Shown here: in pieces, positions 8,687-16,873 of the stretch
Layout: each line of letters starts with the position of its first letter
How positions within the stretch are numbered: position 1 is the first letter of the stretch
Assembly: GCA_029298735.1 (NCBI GenBank)
Contig: JANSLP010000502.1
Location: forward strand, 1-16,873
Length of the DNA stretch: 16,873 bases
Direction: 5' to 3'
Origin: Ophiostoma sp. CBS 140.51
Lineage: Eukaryota > Ascomycota > Sordariomycetes > Ophiostomatales > Ophiostomataceae
Position numbers and translations under genes: made by a program
Notes under the pieces: model-generated
What the model was told of the DNA's origin: nothing
Seen by the model: only the letters and a program-made list of their open reading frames with translations
Databases searched by the model: none

Positions 8687-10198
8687 CTATGTTTCACGGA
8701 CGTAGGCTGCAATGTGTTAGTAGATGTAAAGAACTAAGAGTGGTAAACAGAGTACAGTCGTCGGCCTATCGGCCTCCGACTTTTAGAGACACTTACTGGC
8801 ATCAATCTGCGTCACCTGCGGCAAGGCCAGGCGCACCTTGTTGCGGTACAGCGCGGGGCCTCTCAACTGCAGAGGGTTGCCCTCGAGGTAGACCGTTTCG
8901 AGCTTCGTCTTGTCACCCAAGCACCGCTCGACATCCGCAAAGTCGGCAACGCGGTTGTAGCTGGCCCAGACTTCTTCGAGGCTGTGGAGGTGCTCGGTGC
9001 CGGCAAAGGAGGTCAATGTGTTGTTGGAGACGTCAAGGACGCGGAGGCGGGAGAGGGTGCCAGCACTGTTTGCGGCCGCGTCTGTCGACGTCGACTCCGT
9101 CTTCTCAGCCTCTGCACCGTCGGCCTGACTGCCTGTCGGCAGTCTGAGGGACTCGAGGGAGGTCAACATATTGTGCGACACGTACAGCTCCTCCAACGTC
9201 GGCACTTGGTGCAGTGGACTCAAATCACTGATGCGGTTCGATTGCACGCTCAGCAACTTGAGTTTCGGCAAATTCTGCACTCCTTCGAGAGACGTAATCT
9301 TGTTCTTGGCGAGCCACAGCTCTTCAAGCGCAACAAACCCGAATCCCGAGAGTGGCGCAATCGACCGGATGCGGTTGGACCCCAGCTCGAGCATGCGCAG
9401 TGTGGCCGCCGCCGGCAGATCCTCCAGTCCTTCGAGCGACGACACCTTGTTGGCCACTAGGTACAAATCGACCAGTTTCGTGAGTGGCTTTAGGTGCTTG
9501 ATGTGCTTAATCTTGTTGAAGCTGAGATCGAGACTCGTCAGGTTGACCAAATGCTCGACGCCGCGCATGTGGACCACCAGGTTGTCGTACAGATCGAGCT
9601 CCTGCAACGTGTCGGCCGCTGCTTTGAGTCCGTCCGAATGCAGCGACTGGATACTGTTTTGGCGCAGACAGAGCTTCTGCAATTTCTTGAAGCGCTCCAG
9701 TCTCAAGGCATCGACATTATGAATGCGTGAATGGGTGGCATAAATCTCCTCCGTACCGGGGTCTTCGTCATTCAACAAGTCTTCGTCGGCGGCAATGGCC
9801 TCACCCGGCACGACGTTTTCGTCGTCCGAGTACTCGGGGTCGCTCAGTGCTTCGGGGTTGGCCAACACGACGCCCTTCCCATTGCTGTCAGCCCCCTCCT
9901 CGGTCGGCGACGGCGACGCGTCACGCTTCGGCAGTCTGAGCTTACCGTCCCAGCCTTTGCTGTTGCGGAGTCCGGGACTGGCCGTTGCGGCCGTACTGTC
10001 AGCCGTCTGCCCCTCACCGTCACCCTTGTCGCCGTCGGCGGGTGTGGCTCCTGGTGCGGCGGTCGTGCCGTCGGCGAGGGTAATGTGTGTCTGAGGGTGG
10101 TGGGGTGTTGTGGGTTCGTCCTGCTGTTCTTGTGTCGTCTGCTGCATCTTGTCTTCCGGGACGACCGCCGTGGCCGGCGTCTCGCCGTCTTGCACCAT
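8687..10198 (-). CDS. sds22: Sds22-type protein phosphatase 1 regulatory subunit (leucine-rich repeat protein)
   Basis: Sds22 (PPP1R7) binds the PP1 catalytic subunit and controls its maturation, nuclear targeting and mitotic activity. Exons 10198-8797 and 8706-8687 give 473 residues. Residues 1-150 are disordered and acidic, with the block SDPEYSDDENV (119-129). From about 160 to 440 come roughly eleven SDS22-class leucine-rich repeats of about 22 residues, for example LDLSFNKIKHIKHLKPLTKL (223-242) and LEELWLAKNKITSLEGVQNL (291-310). A low-complexity insert (about 354-382) interrupts the array. A cap with LEGNPL and Tyr-Arg leads to the terminal QIDATYVRET, where DAT is the family's usual ending; it appears only after removal of the last intron. 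Animal and yeast proteins are shorter, about 340-360 residues, mainly because of the N-terminal extension here. The gene converges on xylose reductase. Confidence 0.95.
8707..8796 (-). other. Terminal intron of sds22
   Basis: On the minus strand: donor GTAAGT (8796-8791), branch CTACTAAC near 8723-8716, acceptor TTGCAG ending at 8707; 90 bp. Splicing joins QIDA with TYVRET and a TAG at 8689-8687. If retained, the protein ends SKCL instead. The intron contains a small inverted repeat GTCGG/CCGAC (about 8759-8780). Confidence 0.92.
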
Positions 10199-10276
10199 TG
10201 TGGGGGAGGCTGTCGAGTCGAGACAGAGGGAAGTGATGATCGAGTACCGTAAGCTTCGTTGTGTTGTCAGATACTG

Positions 10277-10314
10277 GTCAGGTCGTCGTCAGGTCGTCGT
10301 CAGGTCGTCGTCAG
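10277..10314. repeat. 11-bp tandem repeat GTCAGGTCGTC, about 3.5 copies
   Basis: Three perfect head-to-tail units plus GTCAG, 79 bp upstream of the sds22 start codon, in its leader or core promoter. On the sds22 strand each unit reads GACGACCTGAC and contains CTGAC, a fungal branch-site-like word. Confidence 0.9.
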
Positions 10315-11724
10315 AATGCGAGTCGCGTCGGAGCCGTTCGTGCTTTGTAAGGCAAACGCCCGAGAAAAAGTTACCGTCTGTTGGGCTGTGATGTAGTGAC
10401 GCAGTGTCACGCTGTCGAGGGAGGTGTTTGTGTGGTCGCGTCGGGTTGTTTCGTCGTCGTCGTCGTTGTTCGTCAAAAAGGACCGAGAGGGTCGTGTCTC
10501 AGGGTCTTGTTCGTCAGGGTTGTCGAGATGACAAAGGAGAACAGAAGAGCTTCTTCAAAAGGCAAAGTGAGAAGAGAGGGGCGATTGTGCCCTTTTTGTT
10601 CAACGCGCGCGGCGACAGAAATTATAGCGGGGTGGCGGGGGCGCTTTTAGGCGGGCGCAAGGCTACCACCACAGACGAGAAACATTCTTCGGCGAGCAAG
10701 CTAGGCGGTTAGAGTGTAGAGTGGGCATAACGTCATGAGTTTTGATGGAAGAGAGAGCGTCCGCCTTGTTTACTCTTGGCAGTTCGACACGAAAATTGAA
10801 AGAATGCAACGCAAATGAAGAGGATGTGGAAGAGCTGAAGTCGCCTTCCTCGAGTATCAAACAATATTACAACTGATCGTATCCCATTACCCGCATATCC
10901 CTTCAGCTTCGGCATGCAGCGTGTTTGAAGGGTTCTTGCCTTCAAAAGTGCATATCTTCAGTCCTTCAACCTTTCCGTACAGCCTTGCGTCCGTAAACGC
11001 ATGTTCGGTCACTGCCTCCGACAATACTGATATGCGAGAATCAATACTGCACTTTTAAGAAAAACACTGCACATTTCAGTTATCGCCATTTCGACGAGGC
11101 CAGCCACCACATTTGACAGTAGTTGAACTCGAATTCTTTTGCCACAGCCAATGTGCTCAGCCGCCTTGAATGGCCTCGAAGACAAGTTGAATGCAGTGTG
11201 ATCAGCGAATAAATAAATAAAAGTCCTACGGACATGTCGTATTTATTCGACATTAACTTTAAGGTCGAGTACGGCTGGCGCGCGTTGTTGAGCCATCGGC
11301 CTGTGACGGCCCGTTTTGGACTGCGCCCTTTTGTTAGTGGTGGTGGTTCTTGTAAGTGGTGGCTGGTCGATGGGCTGGGCTGCCTAGTTGCAAAGGGCGG
11401 AGTGTGAGGGCGCCTAGCGATTTGTTTACATTCGAAAACGAGGCTGCCACAAGAAGACTTGAGAACCAAACAAAATGAATAGATAATATAAATAAAATCG
11501 AGTGCCGTCTGTCTGCAAGGCTGAAGACATCAAGGCCAACTGGAATGTACTAGAAGTAGTATGGAGTTGTCACGTTCTTGCCTCGTTAGTGTTTACGCAC
11601 ACAAAAAGGCGACCGGGCGCCTTTCTTTGGGGACCCTATGCCTTATCCTTGCCGCCCTCTGGCTTCCCCTCTTTTCAAAACCAGGGTAATTCACACAAGG
11701 TTAAGAGTCATCGCTCGTGTGAGC

Positions 11725-11762
11725 GGAGAAAAGAGAGAAAGAGAGAAAGGGAGAAAGGGAGA
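11725..11762 (+). repeat. Purine (GA) tract
   Basis: A run of about 38 nt of only A and G built from GAGAAAG/GGGAAA-like units, simple-sequence DNA in the large intergenic gap. Confidence 0.7.
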
Positions 11763-12740
11763 CGAGGGTGACACTATTTGTGTGCCTGGTTTGCCTTTTG
11801 GCCTGATCATGGGAGGGATGCACGGTCAACACACAGTATCTTTTCTTTGCCTTCTTTCCGATATTTTCTCCACACAGCCAATATCGACAGCAGTGGAGCA
11901 ATTGGCTCTAACTGATCACTGCCACCTTTTCTCGTAATCTGGACTCTCTTGGAGAACCATATGCCCGCAAACACGCACTTCTCGTCAGGGAAGACATCAT
12001 CTGAACGTCCCTTTTTCCCTCGCCTTTCTCGTCCTCTCTTGTCCTCGTGCCATTATTGGCCACGATCGAGGAGCTGGGACATGCTCTCTCATCCCATGAG
12101 AGACAGGGATGTGACAAAGCCGGGGCCCCGTCGAGCTGCATCAGCTGGAACTTTAGCAGATACGACGGAACTTGCAAAGAAATAAAAGTGAGATTCATTC
12201 AAGCGAGGCACCCATACATCATGTCCAACCATTGTTGACCAGAAGGGTGGGTGGATAAAGATGCAAACGGCAGGACGACAGGGTGGGTGGGACTGTGTGG
12301 TAGTCGTGCATATCTCTGAGCCTTTTCACTGGAAGAGAAGTATGTCGTTTGCTGTGCATCGGACAGAACTTCAGAGAACATGCAGATATGCTGCGCAGTG
12401 AGCAGCCTCGCCTAATCGACGCCTTGCGCGACGGGAGATACGGAGTGCTATTTCGATAAATAAAGCAATAAATGGCGTCTTCAACATTTATCTCTTTGTT
12501 CTTCTTGTCCATCATGTCTGTCAATGTCTGAGATATCAGAGTGCTCCGCACTGTTTACAAACCTGGTTCTCCGTCGTCTGCGTTCACGGACCAAGTGGCT
12601 GCCTGAGATGTTCAGCACAGTCTCACTGGGAGCTCTTTACAAAACAAAAAGTTGTTTGGAGGGGGAAGGAGGTCTTTTCTCGCTCCCAAAAGTCCCAACA
12701 AGAATTCACGGTTCAGATTGTTGTCCTGTCTCTTTTATAT

Positions 12741-12770
12741 TTATCTCTTTTTATCTCTTTTTATCTCTTT
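12741..12770. repeat. 10-bp tandem repeat TTATCTCTTT, three perfect copies, with GATA motifs
   Basis: Three perfect copies with an imperfect fourth after them; another single copy sits at 12488-12497. Each unit carries TTATCT, the complement of AGATAA, which fits the WGATAR consensus bound by fungal GATA factors such as AreA/NIT2. Binding is not shown. Confidence 0.75.
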
Positions 12771-13758
12771 TTGTCCTTTTATGTCCTCTGAGATTCGCCA
12801 CGTTCGCAGGAAAGAGACGGATGCAAACGCCCAATGCAGGTTCTCCGGCACTTGATCCGGAAACGTGTTAAGTGAGAGACATGAAGAGGGCCCAGAAAAG
12901 GGGCTGGGGCCATCTTGGGACAGACGACATTCACACGACCATCGTCAACTCCTGTACCCAGCTCAGCAGGCAACAGCCGCACGGTACAAGGCCGACCAGC
13001 AGGCTGGTGAATACAAGTGTGTGCCTCGCCTGTATTTTTAGGTGGGCATGGTGGATGGGTGGATGCAGGGGATGTTCCAGTGGATGTTCTCACAGCTTGC
13101 TGCAGTGCGACGAGCGCTAGCTTCTGTTTTGAGCTGCAGGGGGGTTGGTGCCGGAGCGGTATAGCGACTACGCAGGGGCCTCAGCGCCGCCTTCGATCCC
13201 CTGTTCTTACAGTCCTGAACCAGAGTTGTGCCACCAAAAACGCCTAAAAACCACTTAAACTCTACTGGGAGTATCACGTGTGGTCGTGTTAATATCGTGA
13301 AAGCTTGAGTGGCTCTTTCTGGCAAATCGCGTCCGGAAACACGCCGAGGCCAAGAGACATCACCATTTATCTTCCTGGGTTCCTTTTCTGGGCCCATCCT
13401 GCTCCCTCCCTTGTCTGCCCCCTATTTCTTTTCTTTTTCCGGCTTCTTTTTCGTCCCAAAACCCCTCACCCCTGTCTTTCACCTTTTTATCGTTTGCTTT
13501 TCACTCCTTTTCCCGTCAAATGCTGGCACTGTGTTGGCAGTCGGGCGCTTCCCCTATCACTCCTCCCCCTACTCCTCACCAAAAACAACCTAATCCACCC
13601 AAAAAAGGCAGCCAGGCAGAAAACGAGCTTCACATCTCCCCTCTTTTGGATTGCACCTTCCGCACCATGTTTGGTTCGCTTCTTGCAACCAAATCCCGTC
13701 CGCACCGCACGTTCCTTCCTTTTGTCGTGCACAATTGTGTGCCCTTTCTGTAGGCTTC

Positions 13759-13766
13759 TATAAATA
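13759..13766 (+). promoter_or_regulatory. TATA box of the BTB gene
   Basis: TATAAATA after a long CT-rich stretch. With transcription starting about 30-90 bp later, the leader would include the CGCCCAT repeat and the GTAAGT donor at 13879. Confidence 0.45.
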
Positions 13767-13850
13767 TTGGCACCGTCCGCCTCACTCTGTTTCTTTTTTT
13801 TTCACAGAAATTTCCTTTCCTTCCCTCTTCTCTTTCTCGTAGTCAGTAAT

Positions 13851-13870
13851 CGCCCATCGCCCATCGCCCA
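13851..13870. repeat. 7-bp tandem repeat CGCCCAT, nearly three copies
   Basis: CGCCCAT repeated twice, then CGCCCA, in the predicted BTB leader 8 bp before a consensus splice donor. Confidence 0.7.
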
Positions 13871-14146
13871 ACAAAAAGGTAAGTTGTCGCCAACAAAAAC
13901 AAGAATCGTGAATGTCAACAGAATCAACACCGACAATATTCACATCCATCGTAACAAAACAATATCATTACCATCTCCATTTTGATACCATAATGAACTG
14001 AACGACTGCTATTTTATCATACATCATTTATTGCCTGCATTTCCATCTGTTGCATTTCATCAATATATTTATTGCTTCGCCGCATTTTTCTTCCTCTTTC
14101 TTCGTCTTTTTTATCTTTATCTTTCTTCGCCCTCCACACACACACC

Positions 14147-15132
14147 ATGTTCTCCCGGTCACAGAACAAGAGCTTTTCCAAAAGCCAAAAGATGGGCAAG
14201 CCTGGCAGCAGCACATCCTCCTTCAGCAAAGACGCCGGCGTCTCCAAGATCCGCCGCCATGACTCGTCCCGTCTCAATCGCCGGCCGCCCACCATCGGAT
14301 CCGCAGCCGCGGTGGCCGCTTTCGCCGAGGGAAACAACCACAACGCCTCCCCCACGACAATGAACTCTGCCATTGTCACCCTTGTCGTCGGCCGTGAACA
14401 GCGCATCTTTGCCGCCCACGAAGACATTCTCTGTGCCTCGCCCTACTTCCAGCAAGCCCTGCACAACCAGCCGCTCTTTTACGAGCAGCACTCACCCTTC
14501 TCGTCACCGACAACCCCTTCCTCCCCCGGATCACCCACCGCCAGCAAGCGCATCGCCCTGCCCGACGACGAACCCGAAATCTTTTCATCCGTCCTCGAGT
14601 ACTTGTATAAAGGCGACTACTACCCCCGCCTCCTCCATAACAAGCGCCGCAACTCGTGGGAGCTGGAGCGGCCGGACGCGGCGGGTGGTGACCAACAAGT
14701 GGAAGCTACCATCTTCCACCACGCCGTCGACGGTGACCTTCTCAAAGACACCGTCATTTACTGCACCGCCGAGCGCTTTGGTCTCGACGAGCTCAAACGC
14801 ATCGCCCTGCGCAAGCAGGGGCTTCGTAAGTCACGCGCTCTCTATCAAAACATTATTACCTGCTAACCAGACAAGAGAGTGGCATCCCGTGCAGCACGAT
14901 CCTGGCGTCGGCGCGGTTCGCCTATGCCCACACGCCCGAGACGGACTCGAAGCTGCGGGCACACTATCTTGCCCTCATTATCCGCAGCCGCAGCACGTTC
15001 AAGCGCAGCGGCACGATGCAGCTGGAGATGTACAATGGCGGCTCGCAGCTCTTCTTTGACCTGTTTGTGGCGCTCTGCAATCATGTCGACGACATTTCGT
15101 CGGCGCAGTCTCCGCGCAGCAACCGCTATTAG
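14147..15132 (+). CDS. BTB/POZ domain protein
   Basis: BTB/POZ domains mediate homo- or hetero-oligomerisation and often act as cullin-3 adaptors; no partner domain is visible here. Exons 14147-14825 and 14876-15132 give 311 residues. The N-terminus (1-72) is basic and Ser-rich. The BTB core begins at about 74 (IVTLVVG), with REQRIFAAHEDILCASPYF (83-101) as the diagnostic helix-strand block. A Ser/Pro insert (115-133) interrupts it before the EPEIFSSVLEYLYKGDYYP segment (142-160). A helical C-terminal region includes YCTAERFGLDELKRIALRKQ (205-224), and after the intron SKLRAHYLALIIRSRSTFKR and LFFDLFVALCNHVDD. This C-terminal pattern resembles a conserved family of fungal BTB proteins without an assigned function. 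ATG 14147 is the first in-frame methionine, but leader splicing could shift the start to ATG 14192 (residue 16). The gene diverges from sds22 and converges on ten1. Confidence 0.92.
14826..14875 (+). other. Intron in the BTB gene
   Basis: Donor GTAAGT, branch GCTAAC (14862-14867), 50 bp. The frame-preserving acceptor is AAG at 14873-14875, giving KQGL-QSGIPCSTIL. A CAG at 14868-14870 is only about 4 nt past the branch adenine and would shift the frame. Confidence 0.85.
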
Positions 15133-16116
15133 GCCGAGGCCCGAAGGGCCGAGGTGTTGTTGTTCCTTTCTTCTTCTTTTCTATGTCTTCCTCTTTCTTC
15201 TCCTTGCTTCTTGTCCTGTCTGCGTCACAGAAACCATGACTCAAAAAAATACCCTTCTGTGTTTTTGGAAATCTTAATCTTGAAAGGTTGGGGAGCGTTT
15301 TTCTTCCTTCTTCTTTTAGTATTTTTCTTCCCCTTTTTTCTATCTATTTCCTTCTTTCCTACCTTGTATTCTTACTGTCATTTGCTTCACGATAAAGAGC
15401 TACCGGTTGTTTGGGACTTGTTTATTCTCTTCTTTTCTTTTTCTTCTCTTTCAACTTTCTGCATTTCCTGTTGTATTTCTCTTCTTGTCTCGGGATCTTG
15501 GTTGTTTAGGGAAAGACTTTTATGGCGACAGACGCCAATGTTGTGTTGCTTTATTTTGATCTACTCTTGCGTTTTGCTTTTGGTTCCATTTGTTGCATTT
15601 CCACCCTGTCTGTTCCCAGCCACAGACTACGGCTGCTGCCTTGAGGCACAATCTTGCGTTGATTTTGATCTGACATTATCTTCTGTCTTTACATTTTATC
15701 TTTCTATTCTCATCAGGGGCCAAATAGAGGCACCCAGTTTTTATGTCCCAGTCTACAAAAAAGAAATGGAATACAAATTTTCATTGGGCAAATCTTTCTA
15801 TCCACTGTCCACTATCTTGGCTCCGTAGTGATGAATGTGCATGCAATACATAACTGCCATCCATTGAATCCCTTGACTCGGCCTCGTCGTAAATGCGCAC
15901 AGGATAATGTGCGGATGATGGCCGTCGGTGTGCGCACAATACAAATTAATTTTTGGTAACTGATGGTGTAGGAACGAGTTTCGTTGGTCTCCCGTGATTG
16001 TGGCCAGGTGCCATTATCTTCCCAGGTGCCGTTTGTAGCTGTGGTGGCTGAAACTCATGATCTGTGATATGGCCATGTCGTTTTTAACCTGTATGTCTGT
16101 CCATCAGGCTCTTCCT
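15133..16116. other. 3' region between the convergent BTB and ten1 genes
   Basis: About 1 kb with no supported gene. Directly after the BTB stop lies a short GC hairpin (GCCC-GAA-GGGC, about 15138-15148) flanked by a GGCCGAGG direct repeat. From 15155 to about 15600 the plus strand is T/C-rich, which leaves a frame open to 15828 without coding character. The remainder looks like 3' UTR and spacer of both genes. Confidence 0.5.
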
Positions 16117-16662
16117 TCACGTCCCTGCCTTGAGACTCAGCATCTCACTCAGCTGCCGCTCATAGGCCTGCACGTCCAGCGGGCCCGTAGACCATAGGAG
16201 GATGGCCTGGATGTTGGCAGACGTGGGGGGCACCGCTCTCCTCCGTCTGTTGTTGGCGACACCCGCTATCGCGGCGGCCGCCGCCTCCGGCGCCTCCGTA
16301 ACGTAACCCATCACATTCACCCACGCACCGACAGTCATTTGCTCCGCCGTCAAGCGTTCCAGCACGAGATCGACATTGACACGGGCGTGGACAGAGCCGG
16401 CCAAGGAAGGGGCGATAGCCCCTGACGGGGTCGTCGACGCAGATGTAGACGTGGACGCCGCCGCCGGCTGGTACTGATGCTGCAACGTCAACACGCCGGC
16501 GATCGGGTCATAGTCGGTGACGCTACGTTGTCAGCGATGGTCATCAACATCACGGAGCGCACGGAAACGGACTCACCACCCCAGAAACCTGACTTTCTGG
16601 CCTACACTTTTCCCCGGCAGGCTGGACAAAAAACAAGTCTCGGATGCCGGGGCAGGGGTCAT
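16117..16662 (-). CDS. ten1: Ten1, CST telomere-capping complex subunit
   Basis: Ten1 is the small OB-fold subunit of the Cdc13/CTC1-Stn1-Ten1 complex, which protects telomere ends and supports lagging-strand fill-in in the nucleus. Exons 16662-16577 and 16522-16117 give 163 residues, close to the usual fungal size. Exon 1 supplies CFLSSLPGKSVGQKVRFLG (10-28), the N-terminal block of fungal Ten1. Exon 2 continues CVTDYDPIAGVLTLQHQY (29-46). A Ser/Thr/Ala-rich loop (48-72) is longer than I expect. Then follow VNVDLVLERL (77-86), GAWVNVMGYV (94-103), an Ala-rich and RRRR stretch (107-124), and NIQAILLWSTGPLD with YERQL (132-153), the characteristic C-terminal strand and helix. The ATG at 16662 was chosen because it directly precedes the conserved block; the frame is open further upstream with less conserved-looking sequence. 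It converges on the BTB gene. Confidence 0.85.
16523..16576 (-). other. Intron in ten1
   Basis: On the minus strand: donor GTGAGT (16576-16571), branch-like GCTGAC near 16539-16534, acceptor CGTAG ending at 16523; 54 bp. Splicing builds Cys29 from TG+C and joins RFLG to CVTDYD. Without it exon 1 ends at a TGA overlapping the donor. Confidence 0.85.
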
Positions 16663-16809
16663 TGCCGGTTGAAAGTGTTGGCGGATGTGGAAAAGGATAT
16701 GATGCTGCCTGTTGTACGTTGGTGCGTCGAACTTGTTTGGTAAGATATTCACGGTAGCTTCAATTTGTGTGCAAATATCAGTTACACAATGTAAATTACC
16801 CACGCCAAC

Positions 16810-16858
16810 AAGTAATTTTCTTTTAAATCTTTTTTATTTTATTTTTTATTTTTTAAAA
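16810..16858. other. T-rich, AT-biased tract at the right edge
   Basis: Almost only A and T on the plus strand, dominated by TTTTTATTTT units, upstream of ten1 on its strand. It may be promoter poly(dA:dT) or the 3' end of an off-window gene. No coding signal is visible. Confidence 0.5.
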
Positions 16859-16873
16859 GCAAATGGAAGAAAC

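Larger units (their letters stand above)
10199..14146. other. Large divergent intergenic region between sds22 and the BTB gene
   Basis: About 3.9 kb with no reading frame that has recognisable domains or splicing to a conserved protein. The first 400 bp are the sds22 promoter and leader, with an 11-bp tandem repeat. A GC-rich patch lies near 10605-10655. The middle (10700-12500) is of mixed composition with scattered AATAAA-like strings (11207-11221, 11487-11495, 12458-12473), a purine run (11725-11762) and an 8-bp hairpin (12085-12103). From about 13360 the plus strand becomes CT-rich and leads to the BTB promoter. A CACGTG E-box occurs at 13275. No tRNA, rRNA or transposase is seen; an unrecognised noncoding RNA cannot be excluded. 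Confidence 0.5.

Noticed and set aside
13140..13215. Possible tRNA B-box (CTTCGATCCC) with an A-box-like string before it.
   Set aside because: The T-stem does not pair around the loop and no acceptor stem is found.
14373..15059. A 228-codon plus-strand frame overlapping the BTB gene in another frame.
   Set aside because: Ser/Pro/Thr-rich frame shift of the BTB exons; the BTB frame carries the recognisable domain and a correct splice.
15154..15828. A 224-codon plus-strand open frame after the BTB gene, rich in Phe, Leu and Ser, resembling a membrane protein.
   Set aside because: The strand is T/C-rich, so stop codons (which need purines) are rare and Phe/Leu/Ser are forced. There is no ATG at its start, no conserved motif, and it lies in the expected 3' UTR.

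Overview
The window is nuclear DNA of a filamentous ascomycete fungus, most likely a sordariomycete. The reasons are short introns (50-218 bp) with GTRAGT donors and CTAAC/CTGAC branch sites, GC-rich codon third positions, long pyrimidine-rich promoters and leaders, multi-kilobase intergenic gaps, and a gene set (xylose reductase, Sds22, a BTB protein, Ten1) typical of such fungi. The identifications rest on reading motifs by eye; no database search was run.

Layout, left to right. (1) Positions 1-76, minus strand: a fragment carrying the histidinol dehydrogenase signature. It runs off the left edge, and its upstream side is blocked by an in-frame stop with no usable splice acceptor. (2) A gap of about 3.2 kb leads to an intronless plus-strand gene (3327-4796) for a 489-residue single-pass membrane protein with a Ser/Thr/Asn-rich, sequon-rich outer domain; I do not recognise its family. 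(3) After 2.4 kb of spacer and promoter comes a D-xylose reductase gene (7171-8363, one coding intron). Its leader probably contains an intron whose donor overlaps an AUG-UAA start-stop. (4) Convergent to it is sds22 (10198-8687, minus), the leucine-rich-repeat regulator of protein phosphatase 1, with a 20-nt last coding exon. (5) A gap of about 3.9 kb holds several short tandem repeats and GATA-type motifs. (6) A BTB/POZ protein gene follows (14147-15132, plus, one 50-bp intron). (7) Convergent to it is a small two-exon gene (16662-16117, minus) that reads as Ten1, the smallest subunit of the CST telomere complex.

The genes do not form a pathway or cluster. They are unrelated housekeeping or metabolic genes in mixed orientations: pentose catabolism, phosphatase control, telomere capping and an adaptor-type BTB protein. 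I see no CRISPR array, rRNA, convincing tRNA, intact transposon or biosynthetic cluster.

Most worth a second look: the broken histidinol dehydrogenase fragment, Ten1 (easily missed because it is split by a 54-bp intron), the start-stop uORF removed by leader splicing in the xylose reductase gene, the tiny sds22 terminal exon, the AG-free stretch before the BTB start codon, a 13-14 bp motif recurring at three distant places, and three helically phased GATA motifs.
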